Assembly: GCF_026914265.1 (NCBI RefSeq)
Contig: NC_069138.1
Location: 34,712,598 to 34,776,597, forward strand
Direction: 5' to 3'
DNA from: Mya arenaria
Lineage: Eukaryota > Mollusca > Bivalvia > Myida > Myidae
DNA length: 64,000 nucleotides
In this document: piece after piece, positions 26,704 to 39,445 of the stretch
How positions within the stretch are numbered: position 1 is the stretch's first letter
Layout of the letters: each line of letters opens with the position of its first letter
Translations under genes and position numbers: made by a program
Notes under the pieces: model-generated
Told to the model about the DNA's origin: nothing
The model's input: only the letters and a program-made list of their open reading frames with translations
The model's database searches: none

Positions 26704-26968
26704 GTGATAAAAGTATACATTCATACTGGGGGGTCTTTCGTCCGCTTGATTGTTACTGCCAGTTTATGGCAAGGGAGATAACAATATTTAAGGTAATTTT
26801 CTGAGTTACTAAAAGTTATTCCCCAATACATATCAGTTTTTGGACAGTATATATAACATAGTGATACACAATCTTCTTTGAAGGTTAAAATGCTAGAATT
26901 AATTAAAGATGTATGAAACCCCTTCCCTACCAAACAACCATCCAGTAGTGTTTAACACCAAAACTCAC

Positions 26969-29900
26969 CCTTCCATCATTTTTGTGTATCAATTTTTGGA
27001 CCTCTGGTATTTCCACATATTGCGCTGGGTAGTACATCATCCTCTGTGGTGGCACGGTGTCCGGCCGAAACTTGTACAGAGCCTCCTGCTCCTAAAGCAT
27101 AGAAAGTAGGGATCGAAAAGCAGTACAAACACTTAAGTCTCAAATACTTGATCTTCAACACAAGACTCAATCATTGTTTTATCTAAAAAGCTGTGGTAAA
27201 CATCTGGCAGAAAACCTGTTCCTAAAAGACATGTACTTGGTACTACCAGAAAGTTTCCTTTCTTTCTCAGCTGATGAGCTTAAGTAAATATTTAGTAAAA
27301 GGATTTTTATTTAAACATTTCAACTTTGCATTTTTGCTGGAATTTATTTTTACATGACATAGTGGCATACTTAGTCAATTAAAATATAGTTTAGCTAATG
27401 TGATGGTTCATTCTAAAAGTATGCACATTTTTGTTGTAAACATGTGTACCATGAAAAACAATGAAACCTATAAATTTGTTCTTACGGCCACCATAATAGT
27501 TTTTTCACATGGTGCAATGGCCCATGCAAGGGCCACGCCAACACTTCTACCAACCAAACAATGACACCAAAGCTATAAAAATAAACAATCATCAACCCAC
27601 TCTACATTTATGATAATCATCATTTGTCTATTAAATAAAAAAACATTTTTTTCACAAATAACTTAATTTTTCGACATGGTTTTTAACAATGTACCTACCT
27701 GTAATTTATCCTCCTGTCCTTCCTCACTGTCTTGTTTTTGATCACCGAGAGACTGAAGACTGATCTTCACATTGTGTTTCTGGTTGTGTGCCGTCTGGTT
27801 GTACTGCACGAGTCTCCCCGCCCCACGCTTTGCCTTGATCCACCATTGACCTGGGCGCACTGATTAATGAGATACATGTTTATCACAAATGTCATAACAA
27901 TGTTCGATTATAATCGAGACGTTTATCACAAGTGTCACAACAATGTTCGATTATAATCGAGACGTTTATCACAAGTGTCACAACAATGTTCGATTATAAT
28001 CGAGACGTTTATCACAAGTGTCACAACAATGTTCGATTATAATCGAGATGTTTATCACAAGTGTCACAACAACGTTCGATTATAATCGAGACGTTTATCA
28101 CAAGTGTCACAACAACGTTGGATTATAATCGAGACGTTTATCACAAGTGTCACAACAACGTTGGATTATAATCGAGACGTTTATCACAAGTGTCACAACA
28201 ACGTTGGATTATAATCGAGAAGTTTATCACAAGTGTCACAACAATGTTGGATTATAATCAAGAAGTATATCACAAGTGTCACAACAATGTTCGATTATAA
28301 TCCAGAAACAATGAAAAAGGTTAACCTTTGCGACAGTCAATAAAGATTTTGCTATAATCAATTAAAGATTATTCTTAAGAGCTGTTGGAACTGAGTTGTG
28401 GTCTTATTGTCTTCACTCAAAACAGATACTCTTCCCTGTGTTATCAACAACATCCTCCCTATTGAAATTTATGTAATTAGTTAAGGGATATTGAATAAGA
28501 AAAACATACTGTAACAGATATATTTAGAAAATGCATAAGAAAGATGTAGTTTTAAAACCATTCAGCCAAAATGCATGATTGAAAATATTCTATTTTAACT
28601 GTAAAACCTCTTCCATTATTCATTGCAAAATTCAGTCGCATTCCTAACACTATGCACCTTCCTCAGATAAATATGTGTAAAGTGAGGTAACATATTAGTG
28701 CACTTTACATAGTGATTTTCATAGCTATTTAAAGCAATGAATGACTAGTGAACCTTTTACCAAATGTGATGTATATGCAATGCAGTGTTGTAAACAAGAT
28801 TTTGTTGAACTGGCCTACATCTTAAAGAAACTGGCCGGCAAGGGGGATCCTAGATGCATTTCCCGGAAATGGGCCATGTGAGTTTGGTTTATGGTCATTG
28901 ATCACAATCTGGCGGATCCTTCCCGACACTCCAGTTTTATCAACCAAAAACGCATATAAGTACAAAATTATGGCAGCAACCATGATACATGTGCATATAA
29001 GTCTAGAGAAGTTGCAAAACACTAGTTTTACTGGTATGTGTACAAATATGTGGAAAAACTTTTTGTGCACAACATCATCCAGGAATGTAAAATTGTTGAA
29101 GATTAGAATGAGGTGTATGGTAGCCTGTGGTAAGTGATTAAAGCCAGTATCAGTGAGCCCACACATAAAAGTTTAAGTGACATGTTGCAAACAACTTTTA
29201 AACTCAACTGCAGCTTTAACATTGGGTTTTGCACCCTGTATTGTAAACATTTATGTGAAATACCCAACATATAAGTTTAAACTACATCAGGGTCTATATT
29301 CATAAAACATTTTAAGTCTTTTCTAAATTTAAGTTGTTTCCCTAACATCTTCATAGTCAAATTTAAACAAAGTACATGTGTGTTTCTAATATTTAAGTAT
29401 GCAGATTCAATCCAATCCATGTGAATTAAGTATTTCACTTATTTTTAAGTTATTAAAGCATATGATCATTGAGATAGTTAACTTTAGAAATGACTTACAT
29501 GTAGGTTAGGAAATGACTTAAGATGTTTTATGAATACCCACCCAAGTATGTCATACATTGCCTGATCCTGAAGTCAATGGTCTGATATATCTTGGCACTG
29601 GGATTCTTGGTCGGGTCAAAGCCAAACTTGTTCCACTGGGCCCGCCACGGCCCATCCAACCAGTAGAACGCCATGGCTGGTAGGTATGACTTCAGTTTCA
29701 TTATAGACGTGCCAGTCTTGTGTTCCAACTCGACCTTCAGGTAAACTGGCTTCATCTCAAATAACTGAAACATGCAGGTCAGTAAATTTTACTGATTACA
29801 TCGGCTGAAGAGAATGTCCTAAGATATCAGCAGCCCATCATATAAAAATTTAAATGAAGTGAAGTTGGCATATTTAAATTAAATGATATGATTGGCTCGT

Positions 29901-32900
29901 AGTAATCACTGGGCCTACAAAAAAAATGGTTACCAGACTCTACCTACGAATTAGGTGCTGACCCTACCATTTTTATAGTCAGGTGGTAAAAAAAATATAT
30001 GTATATTTCTAATGTGTGTTTTTATATGTGGTTTAAAACTTTAAAAAGCTTTTTACATAATATAACTTTAAGACCGTTCTCAAAATTGTTTTTGGAAAGG
30101 ATGTAACCCTAACCAAACTAATTTTTAATTTTTGGCCTAGGATAAATATTGACCAATCAATAAGCAATCTTTGACCAAACAAATTCGCAGTAAAAAAAAA
30201 ATCATAGTCTAAAAAGAGTTGATATTATATATATTTATCATAGCAATGGCAAAGTTAAAAAATGTGTATTTTACATTTTTTATGCAAGATGTTCAATAAA
30301 CAAATCACTATCGTGACCTTTTCCAGTTTTTCCTTGCATTCTTTGTTCACAAAATTTGAGTTCATCCTTTCCACAGCTTCTGGTTGTGGTTTGGTTGGAA
30401 GAGTCTCCCCATAGTTCACAAACACAGTGTAGATTGTACGCCTCTGACGAACTGTATTCATGAAATAATAAACATAATTTTAATGCTTACATTACATACT
30501 TTTAACTTCAATAAGAAAACAATTGTACAAAGTAATCTCATGATAATTGAGGACTGTTTTTAGAGCTGTAGTTTTGGCTTGTGCGTAATTCTAAAAGTAT
30601 GATTTAAAAATAAATAAATTATAACTTCACTCCAAAATGGCTTTGTCATAAGAGAAAGTTATAAACCAGTCCATATTATATTTTTGGCCAGTCCGGACCT
30701 CGCCAAAAATGTAATTGTAAATGTAAAGTCAGCCCCCGAAGGTGAATGGACCGAGGCGTTATACACCTTTGGTGGCTGACTGGCCGGTCCTTATAATGTC
30801 ATTTGACCCTCAGTGGTGTGTAATATTACTTAAAACAAATATGAAAATATCCCTTTTCCTTCAGAGGAATGGTTTTAACTGAGGGCTATTCCATTTAAAC
30901 ATATAACCCCAAGGCACATTAATATTATGCCACCCCCCTATAGAAGCAAATTTACCCTTTTGGGGTCCAAATTAGCGAAAATAGACACCCACTCAAATGT
31001 TATCCAAATAACTGCCTTCCCCCGGGGGTTATACATTTTACTGGAATAGCACTGACATTGGCATCGAAAATTACTGTACAAATTACATAGTTATTCTCCA
31101 CAGGATATGATTACAATTTAAGCCTACATACTATAGGTGAAGATCATATAAAATGTTTGACAATTGTTTTGAAGATCATTTTTGGCTGATTTCAGATTGA
31201 TCTTGAAATTCATACTGGTATTTTAAAGATGCACTCTTACTCTCAAATAAGATGTACCACAATCAATCATATAAGATCATATAAAATGTTTGACAATTGT
31301 TTTGAAGATCAATTCTGTCTGATTTCAGATTGATCTTGAAATTCATACTGGTATTTTAAAGATGCACTCTTACTCTCAAATAAGTTGTACCACAATCAAT
31401 CCAATTGATTTAATTTAACAAAAAAGGATGAATAAATATCGAAAACAATGGTTCTTGTAAAGGATACCGTGTTTAATTTGAAAGAAAGGTGCAGAAAACA
31501 CAGTATTTCAACCTTATGAGATGATAGCTGATTACTGCAAATCTTTTATGACCCACCAGTCTTTAAATATTTGTGTGTTTCCAGCTATTAAATACATGGT
31601 TACAATCTTGTTATTAATCAGTTATTAATATTTTCCATAAATGCATTATATAGTAAGTATTTAAAGGTTTATCACTCAAAATTATGTTTGTAAACATGTG
31701 TATGTATTTATGTTAAATATAAGTATCACTTTCAATTCACCTGATTTTCACAACATTTTTCACCTGCGTTATACATCCTAGCATATTAATTAAAGTAAAA
31801 TATGGTATACAAAACAAATGAATATGCAGCTGACCAGTGCCGATGTAGTGTGCAGGGCGATCATCATCGGGGTTCTTGTACGACGGTCCATGCTTGATTG
31901 GCAGCTTGAAGTTGAAATCTATTGTCTTGTCTACCCTGTCAAAGATACACAAAATGGCTAAGATCAACTGTGCATTATATAAAATGAAGATAAAAGTAGA
32001 ATATATTAACATACTATTTTAATCATCTGCAACCCTGGTAGTTTATCTCATTTTTGTTACATTCAGGCGGTCCAGCACCTTTTGGCAAGAAATAAGGGCT
32101 AATTTTAGGGATGAAAAAAAGAAGAGGAATTTTAGGGTTAATTTAGGGTTAAATTTAGGAATTTAAGGGCTAAATATGGTGGTTGTAAACATCATAATAG
32201 ACTTAACCTCTGCAAATTTAACAAGATATAAACTCACATACTATAAGTACAGGAATGACATACACCAGGGTTCCATTGTCTCAGCTGTTAATTGGCTCTA
32301 ACCTTTATAATTAAATCTTTGCCACAACATGCACAAGGTCACAACCAATCAACAAGCCTGACATGGATCCACTGGTCATCTGTCATTCACATACTCTGAA
32401 TAAGAACTGTAAACTACATTAAAGACACATAAAACATGAAATAGAGGGTGTATTAGTTTGTATTTTCAAAACTGTTTAAGGCAATTAGAGTAGAAAAATG
32501 AAAGTTAGGGCTGCTGGACAGCCTGTACATTAGTACAGTGAGGCAAATTACTGACAAATTCTTGTCCATGGGTCATTATAATAGATCTACATGTACCTAC
32601 ACTTTTACTTACAAGGTTAACATGAATTCTCAGCTTTATGCCCAATATATGTCAACAGTTTGCTACTTATATTCACAACAATCATATAATTCTATGCAAG
32701 TCACTACAGTAATGCTATTTAAAATATTTGATTAATTGTTTTGAAAAAGAGAGATCGGATGATTATATTTTTAGGTGTAGCAAAAATAATGTTTGTTTCC
32801 GGTTTATTGACCTTCCTCTATTTTTCCAACAGATGATATTGTTTTATTGCTGTTTGTCATTTTGATTTCTAATTTTGGGAACATCATTTCAGTTGTTTCT

Positions 32901-35900
32901 TGATTGAAAAAAAAGCCTAAATGCATGATTTTACAGAGCGCTCTAGTTAATGTTCAATCAGACTGAATGGTGCCAGTTTAAAGTGTGAATAGCAGTCTGT
33001 GGGCCCCAGTCATGCAGGCCTGGGGGTTGGGAAAGGGCCTCACCAGGGGGAAAAGACCCTTGAGCACTCTAGTTAATGCCCAATCAGACCAATGGGGACC
33101 AGTTTATGTGTAAATAGCAGATGTGAGTGATATTCAGATGCAACTTGACCTAAAAACAGCAACTTTTTATTAACTAAACCAAACCTACCATCCTTTATGG
33201 GAAACAGTGAAATCGGAAACAATTTATTATATTTGTTAGGCCTAAACAATCTTCCACACCTTGAGAATGTGAGGGGCGGTATGTAGAGGGGTACATCAGA
33301 GTCGAAGTATTTGCTGCGGGGTACCAAATGGTCAATGACCACCTTGTTGTAGATGTTCTCATACTGACCATCCGGCTTCAACTGCATCGGAAGGTACTGG
33401 AAATCAGCCATAGCTGCAAAATGAGTGTTAAATATGCTATATGCTTTCAGATTTATCAGTGAAATACAACCTTATATTTATGGAATATTTTATTGTGGAA
33501 ATATCAATTTGATATTTATCACTGTTTCAGCCTTTAGGCGGTTCTGTTGTTCGAATAAGGACCAGTTCCTTCAGCAAACTATTTTGTTTTGGTATTTTCT
33601 CCTTTTCAAGAGTTTTGAGCTTTTAAAACTCAACTCTGCACTCTCATAGATTGAACGTTTTGACATATTTTTTTATTTTTTGTCTTGGAACGAGCCGATT
33701 TTTGCGAAAATGCACTAGTTATATAAGACTGCTGAAAAAAAAAATAGATCACAGATTTTTATATTCAAGTTCAAAAATTGATGTTTTATGCATTTTTCTT
33801 AAACTGTAAAAGATTAATTTTTGAATGGAAATATGAAAATCGGGATCTGATCTTTTGTCAGCTATCTTTTATCATTGGTTTGCAGATATTTACGCAAAAA
33901 TTTGCTCTTTCCAAGACAAAAAATAAAAAAAGTTGTAAAAACGGTAAATCTGTGAGAGTGCAGCTTTAAGGACAATCAGAATAAACCATTTTTTTTTTAA
34001 TAAACACACACAATAACAACAACATAAGTGACCAAGAGTCCCGCAGAGGGAATACCAATGCTTGTCTGTTGTTGTCTTTTTCCAGTCAAAAGGGGGTTAT
34101 ACATATCAGTATTATTGAAGCACAGTTAATTGCCTTACTCCACATGTCAATATTGTCACAGGCAACGTGACTTTTGTGTACAAAGTTTCATGAGAATATC
34201 TTGAAAATGTATTTTTAAGTTATGTAAAAGGTAGACACAACACAAAGGCTTTCATATTACCACACTTTTCTTTTACTTTGAAAAACAGAAAAGCTACAAT
34301 CCATCATCTACCTTGGAACCTGTAGCTTGTATCAATGTGACCACAAAACTCCACTTTGTAATCCTCCCGGCCATCTGACTTTCTCCTTCGCTTTGTAACC
34401 TTCATCAGCAAATTGGACACACTGAACCTACAAAACATTTAGTTTTAAAATCTTAACAATATATAGTATGTTGTTATTTTCCCCAAAATATTATCAAGTT
34501 ATTGCGAGCATACTATATACTGTATTAAAAGTTATTGCCTGCCTACTAGTGTTGGGAATCCGTTCCAGTTTGACTATCGATAATCAGTTCCACTCAAGTA
34601 ACTAATTTTTAAGTTTTTAAAATCAGTATTTGACAAGACCTTAATTGTAGTTTTATTCTTAGCGATAACTTGTAATACTTAACCATGCTTTTGGTATATG
34701 TATGTTCAAGTTGTTAAGTATTTGTTGCTTTCTGCCATATTTTTAACAATAATAACTTCACTTCCGAATGTAAAAATGAACTCAGAGGAAAAAATTAGCA
34801 GACATTAAACAATACAGATAATGAGAGGAAAGAAGAAAAACAACTAGCCCATTGAATTTATGATTGAATATAGCCAAATACAATTAACTGTCACCAATTT
34901 CAGGCCCAACCAATTAATTTTCAATTATAATCAATCATTGAAACATCGCCACTGCATACTCTTACTGAGTTATTGCCTGCTTACTATACATTATATCAGA
35001 TTTTTCGTAAAGTCGTACTGCCAGTACTGAAACACACCTAAGAAAAAAAGGAAGCAAAAATCTTAAACTAATTTGAAATGTACCTGTCCCCATAGGCTGG
35101 TTTGCAGTAGATGTTATCTGGCCGCCAGAGAAGAGGAAGTCTCTTTTGGGAATCACTGAAAATCTGGAGGAAAACAAAAGGCTGCTAAAACTGGCTACTC
35201 TAACCAGACAACTAGTTTTTGCTCAGGCATTATTGGAGACTTAAGAGTGGAAAAATAACATGAGCATCCACTGTGTCAGATGAGTCACAAGACAGAAGAT
35301 GCTGACTTTAATTTTTTAGTTCATGAAAATTTAATTGACGTTTTAGATCAATAAATGAGTGCAATTTATTAAATGATTCTACAAAAGGTTTTTTAATTTT
35401 AATATAGAATGAACATCAATTATATATATAATAAGATGATTTTTTAAAAACAATATGACGTCACCAAAGGTCGAAAATTAACTAATTACTAATGTCATCA
35501 TGCAAGAAAGTAACTGCAAAGAAAGCCCTTTTTTAACAGATCAAATGAGACAATTGTTTTATAAATCGTATATACTTCCTATGTTTGACTATTGTTGTAG
35601 CGTTTGGGGGAAAAGTAAGCAAATGCATATGAGACGAATCACCATGCTGCAAAAATTATTCTCTTTAAGCCTATTAGAACGCCATCGAATGAATTATTTA
35701 AAAAATTAGAATGGCTTCAATTTGAATACCGTTGCAGATATCAAACAGCTGTTATGGTATTTAAATCTATTAATAATCTTACACCGAGTTACATAAGAGA
35801 CATTATTAAGATATCTAGCAACACAAGATATGGATAACGATCTTCCACACGACAAGACATTGCTCACTTTCGACATAAAACACAATACAAGAAACACTCG

Positions 35901-36551
35901 TTTGGATGCTACAGTGGGAAAGTTTGGAATTTTTTACCAGAAGAAATACATAAGTCTAACACGGAAAAGACATTTAACACCCGCTGCAAGAAGTTTTATT
36001 TACATCATCAATCGCAAAATCCGTTGTAAAAATTGTATGCATAATTCCTTGCATACCACAGGTACAGTTTATAAGTATGTATATGTTGAGTAAGGTGTTA
36101 AATAAATGTGTGACTGTCCTACTTACTCAATTAAACAATTTTGATGAGTTTTCTTGTTAACATTTAGGTACAAATTGATGTATTATTAAGCATTGATGTG
36201 TTAAATTAATGTATTATATTCATGTTTCTTTATGTTTTCGTATTACATTTTAATACATACCTTTCTGAAATTCCATTCTAGTCATTTTACATGTCAAAAT
36301 GATCATTAATTCTAGTTATAGGCCATGATGAAAAAATGTAATAATGCTTTTTAACAATATGTATTTTTGCGGTACTGTTCAAAATGTGTTTTCTCATTTG
36401 TGTTTTGAGTATTATTTGCATCACATCTTATTTAGTGTGTGTGTGTGTGTGTGTCTGTGTATGTTCTTTCAGAAGGCCGCATTGTAAATAAGACGTGTGT
36501 TATTTTTTATAATATGATGCCTGTCTTAATGTGTTACCTTCTTTAAATTAA

Positions 36552-36586
<35 letters not shown>

Positions 36587-37410
36587 TACTGTCAGTTAAC
36601 AATGTCGCTATTTCACAAAATGTAAAAAATTTCTCTTTCAACGTCAACATTTATTCAATTTGATAATTTAAGGTATATAAGAAAAAAGATCAATTGTGTG
36701 CTTCTGGGTAGGGCCATCGGGCAGTGTGTGAGCAGTAACGCACCAGTCAATTGTAACCTAGGCCCCCCCAGGTCCGGGGGTATACTGGGGAAATGGGCCG
36801 TGTTTTTACCTTTCAGGTGGCCCCGCAGTGCTGTGTGAATGTGGTGGTTTCGTCTTTGAGCAAAAAACAGAGGTGAATGGGCCTTACCTAATGTTCCTTG
36901 GGTGCGTGGGCATTCGGCGGGGATTTCGCCATCAGTTCATCCCTGCAGGACGGGGATTTTACTGGGGATTGGCTAGACCGAAAGTCAAAGTCCTCGCTAT
37001 TCCCCGGACCTGGGGGGCAGTGGTTACAATTGACTGGTGCATAACATGGCCTCTTCACCACCTTATGCTGGTAGGATTTTTATATTACAAGATTTATAAA
37101 CCTGGACTCCCAAGACTGAATGTAAGTAAGCTAATACAGAAAAGTACAATGTTTGGACTCCCAAGACTGAATGTAAGTAAGCTAATACAGAAAAGTACAA
37201 TGTGTGTGTGTAACTGTACATCATGTTAATATCAGACTCAAAGTGTACATGTACCTGCTGTAGAGTTTCAATGCCACCAAGTGTTTGTAACGCTTTGTCA
37301 TGGTTCTGTATTAAAGCTGGATGTTCGACACAAAGAAATCTACGAGACCCATTATACAATATATCAATTCTATTGTTCTTATCTGTCCAATCCCCCATTT
37401 TGATTCCCAA
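26969..37410 (-). CDS. GTF3C5: General transcription factor 3C subunit 5 (TFIIIC), nine exons, C-terminus not found
   Basis: Exons in reading order: 37410-37255, 35163-35084, 34427-34312, 33413-33260, 31935-31835, 30451-30318, 29764-29557, 27859-27699 and 27091-26969. All junctions are AG/GT and phases agree, giving 411 codons. TFIIIC binds the A/B boxes of tRNA genes and recruits TFIIIB for RNA polymerase III; this subunit lies in the A-box binding subcomplex. Diagnostic matches to the human protein include CVEHPAL...LGG near the start, FQAMADFQYLP, PLYIPPLTFSR, GPWRAQWNKFGFDP, AKIYQTIDFRIRQ, and VPPQRMMYY followed by VQKLIHKNDGR. The human protein is about 519 residues with an acidic tail; the counterpart of its last roughly 90 residues was not located after the donor at 26968. 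Two Met codons (37410, 37398) could start translation. Introns hold a LINE fragment, MITEs and minisatellites. I am confident of the family and exon set; the 3' end is open. Confidence 0.92.
27875..28305. repeat. 43-bp minisatellite with palindromic core, about 10 copies, in GTF3C5 intron 7
   Basis: Units of 43 bp contain GTTTATCACAAGTGTCACAA and the perfect 14-bp palindrome TCGATTATAATCGA. Later copies change the palindrome to TGGATTATAATCGA. The array starts about 16 bp upstream of the exon 8 acceptor (exon 8 begins at 27859 on the minus strand), so it occupies the branch-point region of that intron. Confidence 0.93.
30883..31052. mobile_element. Short TIR element (170 bp MITE-like)
   Basis: The left end reads GGGCTATTCCA then ATATAACCCC. 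The right end read on the other strand gives GTGCTATTCCA then GTATAACCCC. These imperfect inverted repeats of about 30 bp bound a non-coding interior, in GTF3C5 intron 5. TGA flanks both ends but I cannot assign a superfamily. Confidence 0.6.
31140..31740. mobile_element. Dispersed MITE-like repeat, copy 2, with a local tandem duplication
   Basis: The segment from about 31352 to 31740 matches the element at 2367-2752. Just before it, about 127 bp (including GATCATATAAAATG and TTGATCTTGAAATTCATAC) is present twice in tandem, at about 31143 and 31268, so the first 40 bp of the element are also duplicated. It ends immediately before GTF3C5 exon 5 (31835-31935), within the following intron on the minus strand. 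Confidence 0.7.
33629..33970. mobile_element. TIR element (about 340 bp MITE) in GTF3C5 intron 3
   Basis: The left end carries CTCTGCACTCTCATAGATT and a TTTTTTGTCTTGGAACGAGC segment. The right end, read on the other strand, gives GCTGCACTCTCACAGATTT and TTTTTTGTCTTGGAAAGAGC. The inverted repeats are about 80 bp with TTTAA at both outer edges. I recognise this as a very common bivalve repeat type; the assignment to a superfamily is open. Confidence 0.75.
35490..36590 (+). mobile_element. LINE (non-LTR retrotransposon) 3' fragment with reverse transcriptase C-terminus
   Basis: From 35500 the plus strand reads RQLFYKSYILPMFDYCCSVW, the thumb-region signature of non-LTR reverse transcriptases (usually LFY.SYILPhFDYCC.vWG). 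The reading continues in another frame after about 35705 with PSYIRDI and later KVWNFLPEEI, also typical of this region. The copy is 5' truncated and has lost its open frame. It ends in a (TTA)n run near 36550-36590, a tail style seen in CR1/L2/Jockey-like elements. It lies in GTF3C5 intron 1, antisense to the gene. Clade is uncertain. Confidence 0.8.
36739..37041. mobile_element. Harbinger-type MITE, copy 2 (TIRs, TAA target duplication)
   Basis: Same TIRs as the element at 2944-3272 (GCACCAGTCAATTGTAACC and its reverse complement), flanked by TAA at 36736-36738 and 37042-37044. The C and G runs next to the TIRs are short here (7 and 6 bases), against 26 and 13 in copy 1. It lies in GTF3C5 intron 1. 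Confidence 0.85.
37103..37204. repeat. Two tandem copies of a 51-bp unit
   Basis: Two nearly identical copies, each with GGACTCCCAAGACTGAATG and AAGCTAATACAGAAAAG. They lie about 50 bp inside intron 1 from the GTF3C5 exon 1 donor. Confidence 0.85.
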
Positions 37411-37974
37411 ATACTATGCAATCCACTTTTGTCATGGGCGCAGCCATTTAAATAGTCTCTAAAAAAGGCGGAGTTTAGGTAAGATTTTGAAAACACATAC
37501 AGTGAATTTAATTCCCATTATCAAGCACAAAGTATTAAAATCATTTGTATAATATGTTTTGTAATGTAACATGTTGTATCTGAAGCTGTGTTCTCAAATA
37601 ATCTAAAATAATTTGTGTTAGAGATTAATTTCTAAACTGCTCGAGGTTTCACAGGTGGAGGTTATATGGGAGACGTTTTCTCATTATTCAATGATAGAGG
37701 GGATTCAAAAATGGATAATGTCGTAAAATGACTTATTTGCTACATAATGGTTTAAAGCTGTCTATGGGTATACGATAACTATATTGGAAGCAGTTTTGAT
37801 ATATCTTGGCCGTAATTACTAATATGATTACTATATTGAAACGAAGTGTTGACTATATGGGAGTCAGTTTTGGTAAAAAAGAAAATCCTTACTATATGGG
37901 AACCAGTTTTGGTAACTCAACGAATATATAATCATATAACATAAGACAGTTGATAAAAAGGATTCAGTGTTTGT

Positions 37975-39050
37975 TAAATGCAATTTATGGGTATACAATT
38001 ACTATAAGGGAGTCAGTTTTGGTTAAATGCAATTTATGGGTATACAATTACTATATGGGAGTCAATTACTATAAGGGAGTCAGTTTTGGTGAACTGCAAT
38101 TTATGGGTATACAATTACTATAAGGGAGTCAGTTTTGGTGAACTGCAATTTATGGGTATACAATTACTATATGGGAGTCAGTTTTGGTGAACTGCAATTT
38201 ATGGGTATACAATTACTATATGGGAGTCAGTTTTGGTGAACTGCAATTTATGGGTATACAATTATTATATGGGAGTCAGTTTTGGTGAACTGCAATTTAT
38301 GGGTATACAATTACTATATGGGAGTCAGTTTTGGTGAACTGCAATTTATGGTTATACAATTACTATATGGGAGTCAGTTTTGGTTAACTGCAATTTATGG
38401 GTATACAATTATTATGGGAGTCAGTTTTGGTGAACTGCAATTTATATGTATACGATTACTAGATGGGAGTCAGTTTTGGTTAAATGCAATTTATGGTTCT
38501 CAATTACTATAAGGGAGTCAATTTGGTTAACTGCAAGTTATTGGTATACAATTACTATAAGGGAGTCAGTTTTGGTGAACTGCAATTTATGGGTATACAA
38601 TTACTATAAGGGAGTCAGTTTTGGTTAACTGCAATTTATGGGTATACAATTACTATATGGGAGTCAGTTTTGGTTTTTAATGCAATTTACAGGTATACAA
38701 TTACTATAAGGAAGTCATTTTTGGTGAACTGCAATTTATGGGTATACAATTACTATAAGGGAGTCAGTTTTGGTTAACTGCAATTTATGAGTATACGATT
38801 ACTATAAGGGAGTCAGTTTTGGTTAACTGCAATTTATATGTATACGATTACTATATGGGAGTCAGTTTTGGTTAACTGCAATTTATGGGTATACAATTAC
38901 TATAAGGGAGTCAGTTTTGGTGAACTGCAATTTATGGGTATACAATTACTATAAGGGAGTCAGTTTTGGTTAACTGCAATTTATGGGTATACAATTACTA
39001 TATGGGAGTCAGTTTTGGTGAACTGCAATTTATGGGTATACAATTACTAT
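37975..39050 (+). repeat. 49-bp tandem array, left arm of an inverted pair
   Basis: About 22 units of 49 bp with GGGTATACAATTACTATA and GGGAGTCAGTTTTGGT, plus a few shortened units. Decayed related sequence extends back to about 37740. The same unit in reverse orientation forms the array at 39446-40030. It lies 0.6-1.6 kb upstream of the GTF3C5 start codon. Confidence 0.95.
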
Positions 39051-39445
39051 ATTTGATCCAGTTTTTGCATCTCTACTGTAGGCTAGGCATTGAACGCACG
39101 TTACAATGAACAGCTATAATGATAAAACGGGATCCCTTACCGTCAACTGTTCGTTTTATTATAATGCTCACGGTTTAGAGATATCAAAACTGGATCCCAT
39201 ATAAAGTAATGCTACATACATACAATGCAATTAACCAAAACTGAATCCCTTTTAGTCAGTTAAGTCAACTGTGTATTTCAATATGTTTTCACTGCCTAAG
39301 GATATCAAGCCTGGATCCATCTAGTAGTTTAATACCCATACATTTATGTTGCAAAAATGCAATTAACCAAAACTGAATCCCTTACAGTCAGTTGCGTCAA
39401 CTGTTCATTTCAATGTGCGTTCATTGCCTAGCATACAGTAGAGAT
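39051..39445. repeat. Spacer of the inverted arrays, itself partly inverted
   Basis: The left side reads GCATCTCTACTGTAGGCTAG then CATTGAACGCACGTT. The right side on the other strand reads GCATCTCTACTGTATGCTAG then CAATGAACGCACATT. So the palindrome extends inward past the tandem units, leaving an unpaired centre of roughly 300 bp around 39110-39405. Confidence 0.8.

Noticed and set aside
27480-27590. Short open stretch on the minus strand in GTF3C5 intron 8 (SVGVALAWAIAP)
   Set aside because: It does not match the GTF3C5 family at this position, and the flanking exons join in phase without it.
36828-37229. Plus-strand open frame of 133 codons
   Set aside because: It runs through the second MITE copy and into a 51-bp tandem duplication in GTF3C5 intron 1.
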